Assembly (NCBI GenBank): GCA_016871805.1
Contig: VHCG01000037.1
Location: 1-40,960 of the forward strand
Reading direction: 5' to 3'
Length of the DNA: 40,960 bases
From: Verrucomicrobiota bacterium
GTDB lineage: Bacteria; Verrucomicrobiota; Verrucomicrobiia; Limisphaerales; UBA9464
The number at the start of each line of letters is the position of its first letter. Position 1 is the first letter of the stretch. The position numbers and the translations under genes are program-made. The notes below the pieces were generated by a model. The model saw only the letters and a program-made list of their open reading frames with translations. It was not told the origin of the DNA and did no database searches. Below are positions 1-7,609 of the stretch, in pieces.

Positions 1-59
1 CCGTCCGCCTCCCTCAAGGCTCGGATCTTCTCCTCTGTCGTGTGTCGCTTTCCTTTCAT
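1..59 (-). CDS. IS3-family transposase OrfA, N-terminal fragment at window edge
   Basis: The 19 complete codons translate to MKGKRHTTEEKIRALREAD. This matches the typical start of OrfA proteins of IS3-family elements (K-R-x-T-x-E-x-K-I-x-x-L-R-E-A-D), which carry an HTH_Tnp_1 helix-turn-helix that binds the IS ends. In this family OrfA is normally joined to the OrfB integrase by a -1 frameshift; that part lies outside the window. The start is supported by AAAGGGA seven bases upstream and by its position just inside the IS end. The gene is cut only by the window edge, so nothing can be said about whether the element is intact. Confidence 0.8.
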   Translation of the reverse strand, partial: MKGKRHTTEEKIRALREAD

Positions 60-82
60 GGTCTGGTCCCTTTCTTGGTCGC

Positions 83-121
83 CCAGACTCTCACTCCCTC
101 TGGATCAGTTTTGCGAGGTCA
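83..121 (-). repeat. IS3-type terminal end, copy 1 (part of the left IS)
   Basis: Read on the minus strand from 121, the first 27 bases are identical to those starting at 770 on the plus strand, and 37 of the first 39 match. This copy sits upstream of orfA and so is the left end of the element. It overlaps the last five codons and the stop of the CIA30 gene. Confidence 0.8.
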
Positions 122-698
122 CGTCAGCATCCCCTTTGTAGATCCGGATCCAATCAACCCGCAGTTCAAAGGGCCCCGCCTTCTTGTCCGCCAACTGCAA
201 GCCGAGGCGGCGAATTCTGGCCGGGTCGAACGCTTTGTCCGGCAACCCGATGCCGCGCCATGAGCCGGTGAAACGCGTGAAAGGCACCTTAGCCTCGGTC
301 CATTCGCCCTTGGTGGTCTGAAACCCGGCTTGGAAGGATACTTCACGACCGCGGTGTTCGGCGTCGGTGCTGAAGCGCAGCTGATAGGTGCGGCCGTCAC
401 CTTTGACCCGCAGAACGACGCCATCCGCTCCGCTCAGATCCATGTTCACATTTCCGGTCCGCAAAGAGGAAAAGCCGCCGTTGTTTTCGAGCGAAAGCGT
501 GCCGAAGAACCGCAGCATGCCGTCCTTGCCGATCTCGCATTTGCCACTCGACAGGCCGCCCATGACGCCGTCATCGACAATTCGCCAGTCGAGTTTTTCG
601 GATTCCCCGGTCGCGAACTCCGCCACCGACTGTTGTGCGCCAGCGATCCAGGGCAGGAGGGCGGTTACGATGGCGGTGACAGCATTCCGAAAATTCAT
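105..698 (-). CDS. CIA30-family secreted protein, 3' end replaced by IS sequence
   Basis: The 197-residue product has a signal peptide (hydrophobic run around residues 7-20, ending AGAQQ) followed by a single CIA30 domain (complex I intermediate-associated protein 30, PF08547). The family core DDGVMGGLSSG and the run LENNGGFSSLRT are both present, and the domain closes with DWIRIY. CIA30 domains are jelly-roll, carbohydrate-binding-like folds; bacterial members are mostly of unknown function, so the assembly-factor role of the mitochondrial protein should not be assumed. The last residues VTSQN and the stop codon are encoded by the end of the neighbouring insertion sequence (105-121). The IS therefore supplied the present C-terminus, although the fold looks complete. 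Base composition is lower in GC than the genes from 1781 onward. The start has GAGG almost touching the ATG, so it is only moderately certain. Confidence 0.85.
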   Translation of the reverse strand: MNFRNAVTAIVTALLPWIAGAQQSVAEFATGESEKLDWRIVDDGVMGGLSSGKCEIGKDGMLRFFGTLSLENNGGFSSLRTGNVNMDLSGADGVVLRVKGDGRTYQLRFSTDAEHRGREVSFQAGFQTTKGEWTEAKVPFTRFTGSWRGIGLPDKAFDPARIRRLGLQLADKKAGPFELRVDWIRIYKGDADVTSQN

Positions 699-769
699 GC
701 CTCAAAAAGCCATCGGATTCCGGACGCGCCAGCGGGAATTTTGGCGGCCTGACATTCCCTGAAATGACA

Positions 770-808
770 TGACCTCGCAAAACTGATCCAGAGGGATTGA
801 GAGCCTGG
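770..808 (+). repeat. Solitary IS3-type terminal end, copy 2
   Basis: This is an inverted copy of 83-121 with 37 of 39 bases identical. The TG terminus faces the CIA30 gene and the would-be IS interior points right, towards the dimethylargininase gene. No transposase sequence follows: similarity stops near 808 and the next gene ends at 857. It is therefore a remnant left by deletion, or a solo end. With copy 1 it brackets the CIA30 gene, its terminus lying about 70 bp upstream of that gene's start codon. Confidence 0.75.
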
Positions 809-856
809 ATCCGTGTTGCTAGATCACGTCACTGTTCTTAGGCCGCACGCCCGAGG

Positions 857-1636
857 TCACGAATCCCCACTACGGAAGATAATGCTGAGGCACGTTAGCC
901 CAGCCTCGGCTTTCTCCAATTCGGAGATGTTCATGGCCTTCGTTGTGAATCCCGCGTTCTCAAGATTGCGACGGGTCCGGTTCCACTTCGCCGAGATGTA
1001 GACAATGCCATCCAACGTCAATGTATTCGCGGCAAAGGGCTCGTCGGCCGCTACCACAACGTGGCGGAATCCGTCTAGGATCTCGGTATCTATCCATCCC
1101 GGATTTACCAGCAGTGTGTCTCGGCTCAACGCCGTTACGGCGGTCTTGAGATGTAGGCAACCGTGGACGCCGACTTGCACAACATCGTATCCCAACGGCT
1201 TGACGATGCTGGCCAACTGCCGGAGCCCGGAATCGTTTGTGCGTGTTGATCGCCCAACAAACAGCCGTCGCCCAATTCGCAAGACGTCTCCCCCCTCCAA
1301 CGAACCGGGCACCTCGATGCACGCCGTGCGTCGATGTAAGGCCAACACGGCAGCAACCGCGTCAACCTCTATTCGGCGACTGTCTATCCCCGGACGGGTC
1401 ACAATGGCGATCTCGTCAAGAACAACGGCCGCATCCTCAACGAATACGGCATCGAGCAGGTTCTCGGCAGCTGGCAAGGTGAATACAGACACCCCCGCCG
1501 CTCGGAGCGCAGTGCAGTAAGCGTCATGTTGCTCAGCGGCCCTGGCAACGTCGATCGGCTCGCGCTCAATGAAGGTGAGCTCGCAGTGCGCAAGCGCTGG
1601 ACCGACCGCTCGCGTGATTGCAGCTAGCTTGCTCAT
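857..1636 (-). CDS. Dimethylargininase (N(G),N(G)-dimethylarginine dimethylaminohydrolase)
   Basis: Predicted to hydrolyse asymmetric dimethylarginine (or a related guanidine) to citrulline and dimethylamine, in the cytoplasm. The 259-residue protein is of normal length for bacterial DDAH and has the pentein-fold motifs in order: FVEDAA at 65-70, SLEGGD with Glu114, HLKTAVTAL with His162, and GLTCLSIIF with Cys249 near the C-terminus. Cys249, His162 and Glu114 occupy the same residue numbers as the catalytic triad described for the Pseudomonas aeruginosa enzyme, so activity is likely. A plain arginine deiminase is larger, which argues against that alternative. The ATG has a good ribosome-binding site (GGAAGAGG, four bases upstream). 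It stands alone beside IS ends and has lower GC than the genes to its right, consistent with acquisition by transfer. Confidence 0.9.
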   Translation of the reverse strand: MSKLAAITRAVGPALAHCELTFIEREPIDVARAAEQHDAYCTALRAAGVSVFTLPAAENLLDAVFVEDAAVVLDEIAIVTRPGIDSRRIEVDAVAAVLALHRRTACIEVPGSLEGGDVLRIGRRLFVGRSTRTNDSGLRQLASIVKPLGYDVVQVGVHGCLHLKTAVTALSRDTLLVNPGWIDTEILDGFRHVVVAADEPFAANTLTLDGIVYISAKWNRTRRNLENAGFTTKAMNISELEKAEAGLTCLSIIFRSGDS

Positions 1637-1780
1637 AAAGCCTCTTCCTTCACGTGTCTGGCAACGTCAGCAATAACGGCAACCGGCCTCGCGCTTCGAG
1701 TTCCACTAGAGAGCGGAGGGGAACGAAGGGGTCAGGGAGGAAAACCCAAGTTGAACCCCGCTCCCAACCGTCCATCACGC

Positions 1781-2746
1781 TCACCGGCTCTGGCGCCACT
1801 TGTCGAGCCCTACGGCCAGGACGATCACCGTACCGATGATGATCTCCTGGGAGTACGTCTGCCATCCCAGCTGGTTGGTCCCGTTCCGCAGCAGGGCCAT
1901 GATGAGGGCCCCGATGAGCGAGCCCGCGATGCTGCCGACCCCACCGTTCAGACTCGCCCCACCGATCACGACCGCCGCGATGATGTCCAGCTCCAGGCCG
2001 ATCGCCACGGTGGGATCCCCTTGGGTGAGACGCGACATCTGCAGAAGACCGGCGAATCCGAAGAGGAGCCCCGAAATGCCGTAGGTCGATGCCTTCACGA
2101 GGCCCACCCGGATACCGCTGTAGCGGGCCGCGGTCTCATTGGCGCCGATGGCGAAGACCTGTCGGCCGAAGACCGTCTCCCGGAGCAGCAACGCCATGGC
2201 CGCCGAGAGTCCCAGCACGATCCAGACCCCGGGCGGGAGCGGCCAGAACCCGGCCGGGTTCACGCGCGCCATCAGCAGCGCGACCGGGGAATCCGGTGGG
2301 GCGTTGACCGTCTGGTTTTCCCCGAGCCACTTCGCGGCACCCCGGACGATGCCCATCGTGCCGAGGGTCACGATGAACGGCATCATGCGGAACCCCGCAA
2401 CGATCGCCCCGTTGAACAGTCCGATCAGCCCTCCAAGGACGACAAGGAGCACCGTGGTGGCCCCGGGGCTCCAGCCAGCCACCAACAGCTTGGCTCCCAG
2501 GACGCCGGTGAAGGCCACGACCGAACCGACGCTGAGGTCGATGCCTCCACCCACGATGATGAGGGTCATCCCAAGGGCACTGACCGCGACAATCACGGTC
2601 TGGGTCAGGATGTTCTTCAGGTTGCCCCCGGTGAAGATGAACTCACGCTCCTCGGTCAGCGAGAAGAGGCCGCACACCAGGAGGAGACCCAGGAAGGGGC
2701 CTCCGGACTGGAGCAGTCGGATCCAGGTCTGTCGGGAGGAATTCAT
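1781..2746 (-). CDS. Ribose/sugar-type ABC transporter permease (RbsC-like)
   Basis: A multi-spanning inner-membrane permease of the BPD_transp_2 family, which forms the channel for periplasmic-binding-protein-dependent import of ribose and related sugars. The product is 321 residues, the usual RbsC length. Diagnostic stretches are VGGGIDLSVGS after the third hydrophobic segment, PFIVTLGTMGIVRGAA, and the cytoplasmic coupling region GANETAARYSGIRV, followed by AAVVIGGASLNGGVGS. The ATG at 2746 was chosen; a GTG at 2791 in the same frame would add 15 residues, and neither has a clear ribosome-binding site. No ATP-binding subunit or sugar-binding protein is adjacent: the flanking genes are a dimethylargininase and a divergent pseudopilin. 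The substrate cannot be told, and the partners must be encoded elsewhere. Confidence 0.85.
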   Translation of the reverse strand: MNSSRQTWIRLLQSGGPFLGLLLVCGLFSLTEEREFIFTGGNLKNILTQTVIVAVSALGMTLIIVGGGIDLSVGSVVAFTGVLGAKLLVAGWSPGATTVLLVVLGGLIGLFNGAIVAGFRMMPFIVTLGTMGIVRGAAKWLGENQTVNAPPDSPVALLMARVNPAGFWPLPPGVWIVLGLSAAMALLLRETVFGRQVFAIGANETAARYSGIRVGLVKASTYGISGLLFGFAGLLQMSRLTQGDPTVAIGLELDIIAAVVIGGASLNGGVGSIAGSLIGALIMALLRNGTNQLGWQTYSQEIIIGTVIVLAVGLDKWRQSR

Positions 2747-2904
2747 ACAACAGGACGTCGCAGAGCGTCCGGTTCCGGAGGGACTTGTCACCGTTTTTTG
2801 TCACGCTCGCGTTCCGGTCCCTATTCCCCTAGGATCAGAAAGACCTCATGGAGGCCAGGATTCAAAACACTCCGAAAGCCCTCGCGCCGTATCACGGTCC
2901 CTCG

Positions 2905-3771
2905 ATGACCCTTGTGCGGATCCGGGCGAGCCGGGGCTTCACACTGATCGAGCTCCTTGTCGTCATTGCGACCATCGCCATCCTGGCCGCTCTTCTCTTG
3001 CCTGCAGTCGCCAGGGCCCGACGGGCCGGACATGGGGCGGTGGTGATGAACAACATGCGGCAGGTGGTTCTTGCAGCGACCTTGTATGCCGACGACCACC
3101 AGGACCGGTTCCCGGCCACCATGCGTCCGACTGGGGATGGCCCACCAGAGACGATCGGATTCTGGGACATCCAAGGGTATCAGAACGCGTTGAACACCTA
3201 CATCGGTGGCATGAAGGGGGGTGTAGACGCCTCCGGAAAAGCCCGGTCCAACCGGCAGGTGTGGTTCGATCCCGTGGATCCAGACCGCCTGGAGCCGGCC
3301 ATGTGGGGATCCTTCTCGGACAATGGGTTCGTGACCGGGATCGGGGCCCGGCTCGGTGATTTCCGTCGCCCGGGCGACACCATCTATGCGGCACCGCGCC
3401 ACAACCAATGGTCAAAAGTCATCGGGGTCTCGGTACCTGATCCCCTTCCGGTCGCCTCGCCCAAGCATCCGTTCTGGTCCAGCGAGTACTTTGACATGTG
3501 TCTCGATCCCTGGAGTGACAGTGGGGACCCTTCCGACCCCTTTCACTGGAGCCGAGGTCGGGCGGCGCCACCGGTCGACCTCCTTCCTGGTGCCGCGGGG
3601 GCCACTGGCTGGGCGCTCCAGGTGGATGGCCGCAACCCCGTGGTCGCCCCGAAGGGCGAGGGGCGACACGGGCGACGAGGATTCTACTCCTATTGCGACG
3701 GAAGTGTCCGGCGGATGCCGTTTGAAGCGACCTACCGAGGCGTCGACGACAACCAATGGAACGTCCGCTAA
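2905..3771 (+). CDS. Type II pseudopilin-like protein with prepilin leader
   Basis: The product has a short basic leader ([11 protein letters not shown]) followed by the prepilin-peptidase site and hydrophobic helix [20 protein letters not shown], so it should be cleaved after Gly and methylated at Phe, and sit in the inner membrane or a pseudopilus. The rest is a globular domain of about 250 residues with the [23 protein letters not shown] stretch usual in this group and a late YCDGS that replaces the common FADGH. These proteins are very abundant in Verrucomicrobiota and Planctomycetota; individual roles are unknown. An ATG at 2848 would lengthen the leader to 30 residues; neither start has a convincing ribosome-binding site. 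It is divergent from the ABC permease and convergent with the glycosyltransferase. No pilus or secretion machinery genes are nearby. Confidence 0.85.
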   Translation: MTLVRIRASRGFTLIELLVVIATIAILAALLLPAVARARRAGHGAVVMNNMRQVVLAATLYADDHQDRFPATMRPTGDGPPETIGFWDIQGYQNALNTYIGGMKGGVDASGKARSNRQVWFDPVDPDRLEPAMWGSFSDNGFVTGIGARLGDFRRPGDTIYAAPRHNQWSKVIGVSVPDPLPVASPKHPFWSSEYFDMCLDPWSDSGDPSDPFHWSRGRAAPPVDLLPGAAGATGWALQVDGRNPVVAPKGEGRHGRRGFYSYCDGSVRRMPFEATYRGVDDNQWNVR

Positions 3772-3888
3772 GAGAGACCATCCAGGGGGGAGCTCACACG
3801 AGGAGGCTGGGAAGGTCGGAGGGAATCCAAGTAGTGCAGCCTCTCCCTTGAGTGCGTGCTCCCGCACCCAGTGCTGCACGGCACCGCA

Positions 3889-5118
3889 TCACCCACCGGC
3901 GGCGACTCGCCCCGCGGCGAGTCTCTCGACGAAGTCGGCGGCGTTCCCTGTTACGACCGACCAGTCGAGGTCCCGTCGGACCCGGTCCGAGGCGGCCCGT
4001 CCCCAACGCTGCCGCTCCGCCAACGGCGTCTCCAACCAGGCAAGGACCACCGCCGCAAGGTCGGCACCGTGGAAGCGCGCGCTGAAACGGACCGCCAACT
4101 CGTCGCTGAAATACCGCCGAAGATTCTCGAGAGGGGTGCTGGCGACGGGGATCCCGCATGCAAGGTATTCGACCGCCTTCGCCACGAACGCGCAGTGGGT
4201 TCCGTTGGATTCCTCGTAGGGCACCAAACCCACCGCGGCACCCTTCAGCTCCCGGCAGACCTCGTCGTAGGGCACGAACCCCGGCAGTTCCACCCGGGCA
4301 TCTGGCGCCAGCGCGCACACATCGCGGGAGAACCGCTCCAGGCCCGCCGTCCGTTGGCCCACGAACCGGAACCGCGTGGTCGGTCGGGCCGCGGCCACCC
4401 GAAGCACCGTCTCCCGGGCAATGGCCCCGAGGTGGTGTCGATCGAACGAGCCGTGCATGACCACGACGGGATCGGCCTCTGGGGCCTGTTCAATCCCCGG
4501 GAAGAACCGCCGCGCATCATGGCCGTATTGGATTGCCCGGACCCGATCCGTCGGAAACCCCGTGGATGCGAACCGTTCGGCGAGCGGTGTCGAGACCGTC
4601 AGAATGCCATCGGCATCGAAGCGGCGAGGCAACGACAACTCGAACCCGGTCAACGCGCGCACCACGGGTCGCGGAATCGACCACGCCGGCCACGTCTCCA
4701 TGAACCCGGTGAGGTAGTCGAGGAAGTTGAAGACGATCGGAACATCGAGGTCCCGCTTCAACCTGCCCGCCGCCACTGCGGAGATCGTATGCTGGGCCAG
4801 GATGAGGTCAAACCGGAACCCGGGATCGGCTGCCTGGCGTTCCGTCATGACGGATCGCACGAACTGGGCGAGGGCTCCGGGGTACAGCAGGTACTTGAGA
4901 TTCCGCGCCCGTGCATAGCGACCCATCGTCCAGCGCCGAAACGGATGCACGGTGAACCCCATCCGGGATGCGACCGCGGCGCTGTCCGGAAAATCGGGTC
5001 CGAACAGATGGACCTCGTGGCCGCGTCGGACGAACTCCTCGACGAGGTAGACCGCCTCGGCCGATCCGCCCCCAGTGGGCGGATGGAAGGGTTCATGGGT
5101 CAGGAGGGCCAGCCGCAT
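3889..5118 (-). CDS. GT4-family glycosyltransferase
   Basis: A retaining GT-B glycosyltransferase that would transfer a sugar from a nucleotide sugar to an acceptor, probably in exopolysaccharide or surface glycan synthesis. The 409-residue protein starts with MRLALLTHEPFHPPTGGGSAE, the glycine-rich N-terminal acceptor-side loop, and has the Glyco_trans_1 donor-binding half from about residue 215. That half contains GFVPYDEV and FVAKAVEYLACGIPVAS, which holds the family's E-x7-E type signature region. Sugar donor and acceptor are not predictable. The start lies 16 bases after the stop of the M20 hydrolase, so the two are probably co-transcribed. A divergent FkbM methyltransferase nearby fits a glycan-modification context, although this is only circumstantial. 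Confidence 0.85.
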   Translation of the reverse strand: MRLALLTHEPFHPPTGGGSAEAVYLVEEFVRRGHEVHLFGPDFPDSAAVASRMGFTVHPFRRWTMGRYARARNLKYLLYPGALAQFVRSVMTERQAADPGFRFDLILAQHTISAVAAGRLKRDLDVPIVFNFLDYLTGFMETWPAWSIPRPVVRALTGFELSLPRRFDADGILTVSTPLAERFASTGFPTDRVRAIQYGHDARRFFPGIEQAPEADPVVVMHGSFDRHHLGAIARETVLRVAAARPTTRFRFVGQRTAGLERFSRDVCALAPDARVELPGFVPYDEVCRELKGAAVGLVPYEESNGTHCAFVAKAVEYLACGIPVASTPLENLRRYFSDELAVRFSARFHGADLAAVVLAWLETPLAERQRWGRAASDRVRRDLDWSVVTGNAADFVERLAAGRVAAGG

Positions 5119-5134
5119 GGGATTGCTCGGTCAC

Positions 5135-6271
5135 TCAGGGCAACATCCGCAGAAACCGCTCAAGGATGTCCGTGCCCCGTTCGAGGCTCGCGATGGAGAT
5201 CCATTCATCGGCGGTATGGGCCTGGGCGATATCCCCTGGACCGAAGACGACCGAGGGAGTGCCGGCCTTCGCCAGCGGCGCCGCGTCGCAGAAGAAGTGG
5301 ACCCCGACCGTGCGTCGACGCCCCGCGGCGCGGCACAGGCGCTGGACCCATACTAGATCGGGATCCGTCTCAAGGGGATCGCACGGAGCGAGTCGGAGCG
5401 GTTCAAAGGCGGCCTGGACCCCCGCCCTCCGAAGAAGATCCCGCAGCTCCCGACGCACGGTCGCCTCCGATTCTCCCGGAAGGGTCCTGCGGTCGACATC
5501 GATCGTGCAGGCGTCCGGCACGATGTTCGGCTGGGTCCCGCCCCGGATCGCCCCGACGTTGATGGTCGGGCTGCCCAACAGCGGGTGGCTCCGTCTCGAC
5601 AGCTGCTTCCGGTAGGTGGTCTCCAGGAGATCGACCACCCGACCCATGCGATGCACCGCGTTGCGTCCCAGGTGGGGTGTGGCGCCGTGGGCGCTACGAC
5701 CGGTCGTCCGAAGCCGGAGCCAGACATCCCCCTTGTGGGCCGTGACGACCTGCAGCCGGGTCGGTTCTCCGACAATGGCGAGATCGACCGGGTCGTGGTG
5801 CGCGGCGTGATGACGGGATCCCAGCTGCTCGTTCTCCTCGTCGACGAACCCGATGAACTGGATCTCGGTGTGGGCCGGACGGGGCCCGGACCGTGCGACC
5901 CGGAGGAGCGCCGACAGCATGGAGGCGACACATCCCTTGGTGTCGCAGGCTCCCCGACCGTAGACCCGGCTGTCCCGGATCTTCGGGACCAGCTGGGACT
6001 CGAGATTCGGAAAACCGACGGTGTCGAGATGCGGCCCCAGGAGGATCCGGTGCTGGATCTTTCCGGGAGGCGAGAGTCGGACCAGGACGTTGGAGCGCTG
6101 ACCGGAGACGGTCTCGGTGGCGACCTCGAGTCCTGCAGCGCGGGCAGCGGACTGGACGTGTTCGGCCATCCGATGCTCCCCCGTCCGAGGGTCCCCCTCG
6201 GGCAGGAAGGCGGGGTTGACGCTTGGGGTCGCGATCAGGTCGCAGAGCAGCCGTATCGGTGCAGCGATCAT
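5135..6271 (-). CDS. M20-family metallo-deacylase, ArgE/DapE-like
   Basis: A cytoplasmic two-metal amidohydrolase of the M20 family, closest in motif layout to acetylornithine deacetylase and succinyl-diaminopimelate desuccinylase. All metal and catalytic residues are in place in the 378-residue form: GPHLDTVG (His81, Asp83), GRGACDTKG (Asp110), VDEENEQLG (Glu145/146), VGEPT (Glu169), the dimer-domain HGATPH, and the final GPGDIAQAHTADE (His352). An upstream in-frame ATG at 6421 would overlap the divergent FkbM gene region, so the ATG at 6271 opening MIAAPIRLLCDLIATPSVNP is preferred. No arginine- or lysine-biosynthesis genes are adjacent; the next gene is a glycosyltransferase 16 bp downstream, so deacylation of an amino-sugar precursor is an alternative. 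The exact substrate is open. Confidence 0.88.
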   Translation of the reverse strand: MIAAPIRLLCDLIATPSVNPAFLPEGDPRTGEHRMAEHVQSAARAAGLEVATETVSGQRSNVLVRLSPPGKIQHRILLGPHLDTVGFPNLESQLVPKIRDSRVYGRGACDTKGCVASMLSALLRVARSGPRPAHTEIQFIGFVDEENEQLGSRHHAAHHDPVDLAIVGEPTRLQVVTAHKGDVWLRLRTTGRSAHGATPHLGRNAVHRMGRVVDLLETTYRKQLSRRSHPLLGSPTINVGAIRGGTQPNIVPDACTIDVDRRTLPGESEATVRRELRDLLRRAGVQAAFEPLRLAPCDPLETDPDLVWVQRLCRAAGRRRTVGVHFFCDAAPLAKAGTPSVVFGPGDIAQAHTADEWISIASLERGTDILERFLRMLP

Positions 6272-6277
6272 GCGATC

Positions 6278-6305
6278 AGGGTTCAGAGTCTCACCAGAAG
6301 CGCAA
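6278..6305 (-). promoter_or_regulatory. Candidate promoter of the M20 hydrolase operon
   Basis: On the minus strand TTGCGC and AACCCT are separated by 16 bp, and AACCCT ends 6 nt before the ATG at 6271. Transcription would then start at or next to the start codon. There is no ribosome-binding site between them. It is one of several similar arrangements in this window. Confidence 0.3.
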
Positions 6306-6426
6306 TCCGCCAATGACAGGGTCGGATCGTTATGGTTGACCCAGCGGTCGTTCCAGACGACAAAACAACCACATGGGGGGGTGTCGGACCAACCCAATGG
6401 TCTTCCAGTTCGCAGCGCCAAATCAC

Positions 6427-7260
6427 ATGAGTCTCGCCCGCTCCGCCGCCCGAATCGTCCCCAGAGGTGTCCGCAATTTCATCCGGGCACCCAGACGGAC
6501 GCTGAGGTGGTGGTGGCTGAATCAACAGCCCGACATCGAATACTCCCCCAGGCCAGAAATCCGATTCCGATGTCCACGGGTTGCCGTCGAGGGCGCATTC
6601 CACCTGATCGAATTGGATCTGCCGCAGGTGGCTGAATTCGATGAATTCCTCAAGGAAATCAGACGGCATGACAATCCGGTCCTCTTCGATGTCGGATGTC
6701 ATTTCGGGATTTTCAGCTTCGGTCTGCTGGCGACCCGGGGTCCAGCCTCACGCACGGTCGCCTTGGATCCCTCCCCTGTGGCCTGTCGGATGGTTCGTCA
6801 CATCCGGGACGGAAACGGTTGGGGATCGAGATTAACCCTGCTTCAGGCCGCCGCAGGCACTGAGAAAGGCGAGCTTGAGATGGTCGATGCTGGCATTGCC
6901 TCGTCGGGATATTTCGTGCTGCCCGGAGACCATCCTGAAAAGGACAGGATCAAGGTTCCCATCCGGACGATCAACGATCTCGTCAGCGAGTTCGGGGTGC
7001 CGCACTACATCAAGATCGACGTGGAAAGTTTTGAGGGAGACGTGATCGCTGGAGGCAAGGAGGCTCTCCTGAGGGAACGAATCACGCTCTTCATAGAGCT
7101 TCACAATCGGATGGCAACCGACCGCGGAGTGGATCCCCGACAACCCTTGCAGCTTCTTCGGAGCCTCGGCTACAGCCAGATTTCCCTTCAGGGCAAGACG
7201 CTTTCCAATGACGAACTGCTCTCGCACGACCTGATACGAGTCGTCGCACGCAAAGCCTGA
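6427..7260 (+). CDS. FkbM-family SAM-dependent methyltransferase
   Basis: A class I SAM-dependent methyltransferase of the FkbM family (PF05050), which O-methylates sugars in polysaccharides, glycolipids or natural products. The SAM-binding motif I is LFDVGCHFGIFSFG (about residues 86-99), motif II is VALDPSPVAC, and the family signature IKIDVESFEGD lies at 195-205, followed by LFIELHN. The product is 277 residues from the ATG at 6427; in-frame ATGs at 6373 and 6397 are possible, but the added residues look unlike protein and no start has a ribosome-binding site. GC is visibly lower than in the flanking genes, hinting at separate ancestry. It is divergent from the M20/glycosyltransferase pair and followed by three hairpins. 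Confidence 0.87.
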   Translation: MSLARSAARIVPRGVRNFIRAPRRTLRWWWLNQQPDIEYSPRPEIRFRCPRVAVEGAFHLIELDLPQVAEFDEFLKEIRRHDNPVLFDVGCHFGIFSFGLLATRGPASRTVALDPSPVACRMVRHIRDGNGWGSRLTLLQAAAGTEKGELEMVDAGIASSGYFVLPGDHPEKDRIKVPIRTINDLVSEFGVPHYIKIDVESFEGDVIAGGKEALLRERITLFIELHNRMATDRGVDPRQPLQLLRSLGYSQISLQGKTLSNDELLSHDLIRVVARKA

Positions 7261-7266
7261 TAGTGA

Positions 7267-7288
7267 CCCTGGAGTCGGTCCAGGGCTT
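7267..7288 (+). terminator. Hairpin just after the FkbM gene
   Basis: A 7-bp stem (CCCTGGA/TCCAGGG) with a 5-nt loop begins six bases after the methyltransferase stop and is followed by CTTGTCTC. The T run is weak, so it may only stabilise the 3' end of the mRNA. Confidence 0.4.
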
Positions 7289-7336
7289 GTCTCCCGGACG
7301 TTGAAAAGGGGTGGAACCCACCCGGTGCGGCTCATG

Positions 7337-7376
7337 GGCCTCGGATTCCAATCAGGGATCCGAGGCCTGGGTTTCT
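7337..7376 (+). terminator. Probable intrinsic terminator of the FkbM gene
   Basis: A perfect 10-bp stem (GGCCTCGGAT paired with ATCCGAGGCC) with an 11-nt loop, followed by TGGGTTTCT. It is the strongest of three successive hairpins between the methyltransferase and trigger-factor genes; the middle one is a 6-bp stem at 7309-7323. Confidence 0.55.
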
Positions 7377-7609
7377 ATCAAACCGCACTCCCTCTGGCCT
7401 TCCATACCAGCAGGTCAACGGATCTATCATGACCCAAACCCTCCCCAACTGTGGAGCCCTTACCCGCTACGCCTTGGGAATCGGTTTCGATAGAATCCAA
7501 CCGGACACTTGACCACCCAGCAGAGCGTTTCCTAGTTTGTCTCTCTTTGTCAGCGGGGCCCCTCCGGTCGCCGCGACCCCTGAAAATCCCGTAGAAAAGG
7601 AACTGGATC
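7377..7609 (+). other. Trigger-factor upstream region, no gene seen
   Basis: With the hairpins before it this makes a 349-bp stretch without a convincing gene. A possible sigma70-like promoter is TTGACC at 7509 with TAGTTT at 7533 (18-bp spacer), which would give an mRNA leader of about 65 nt. An imperfect palindrome lies around ATCGGTTTCGAT near 7485. The short open frames here lack family features. Confidence 0.35.

Larger units (their letters stand above)
1..121 (-). mobile_element. IS3-family insertion sequence, 5' end only (continues beyond the left edge)
   Basis: The element end is read on the minus strand from base 121 leftwards and begins TGACCTCGCAAAACTGATCC, the TG-start expected of IS3-family terminal repeats. 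About 60 bp inside this end an orfA start codon is preceded by a good ribosome-binding site (AAAGGGA, 7 nt before ATG). The spacing from end to orfA fits IS3-family elements. The first 39 bp recur with two mismatches at 770-808. Only the first 121 bp are in the window, so orfB, the frameshift site and the far end cannot be seen. Confidence 0.8.

Noticed and set aside
3834..3879. Nested palindromes (GTGCAGC/GCTGCAC) between two convergent genes
   Set aside because: The stems are short, the loop is long and no T run follows on either strand, so a terminator call is not supported.
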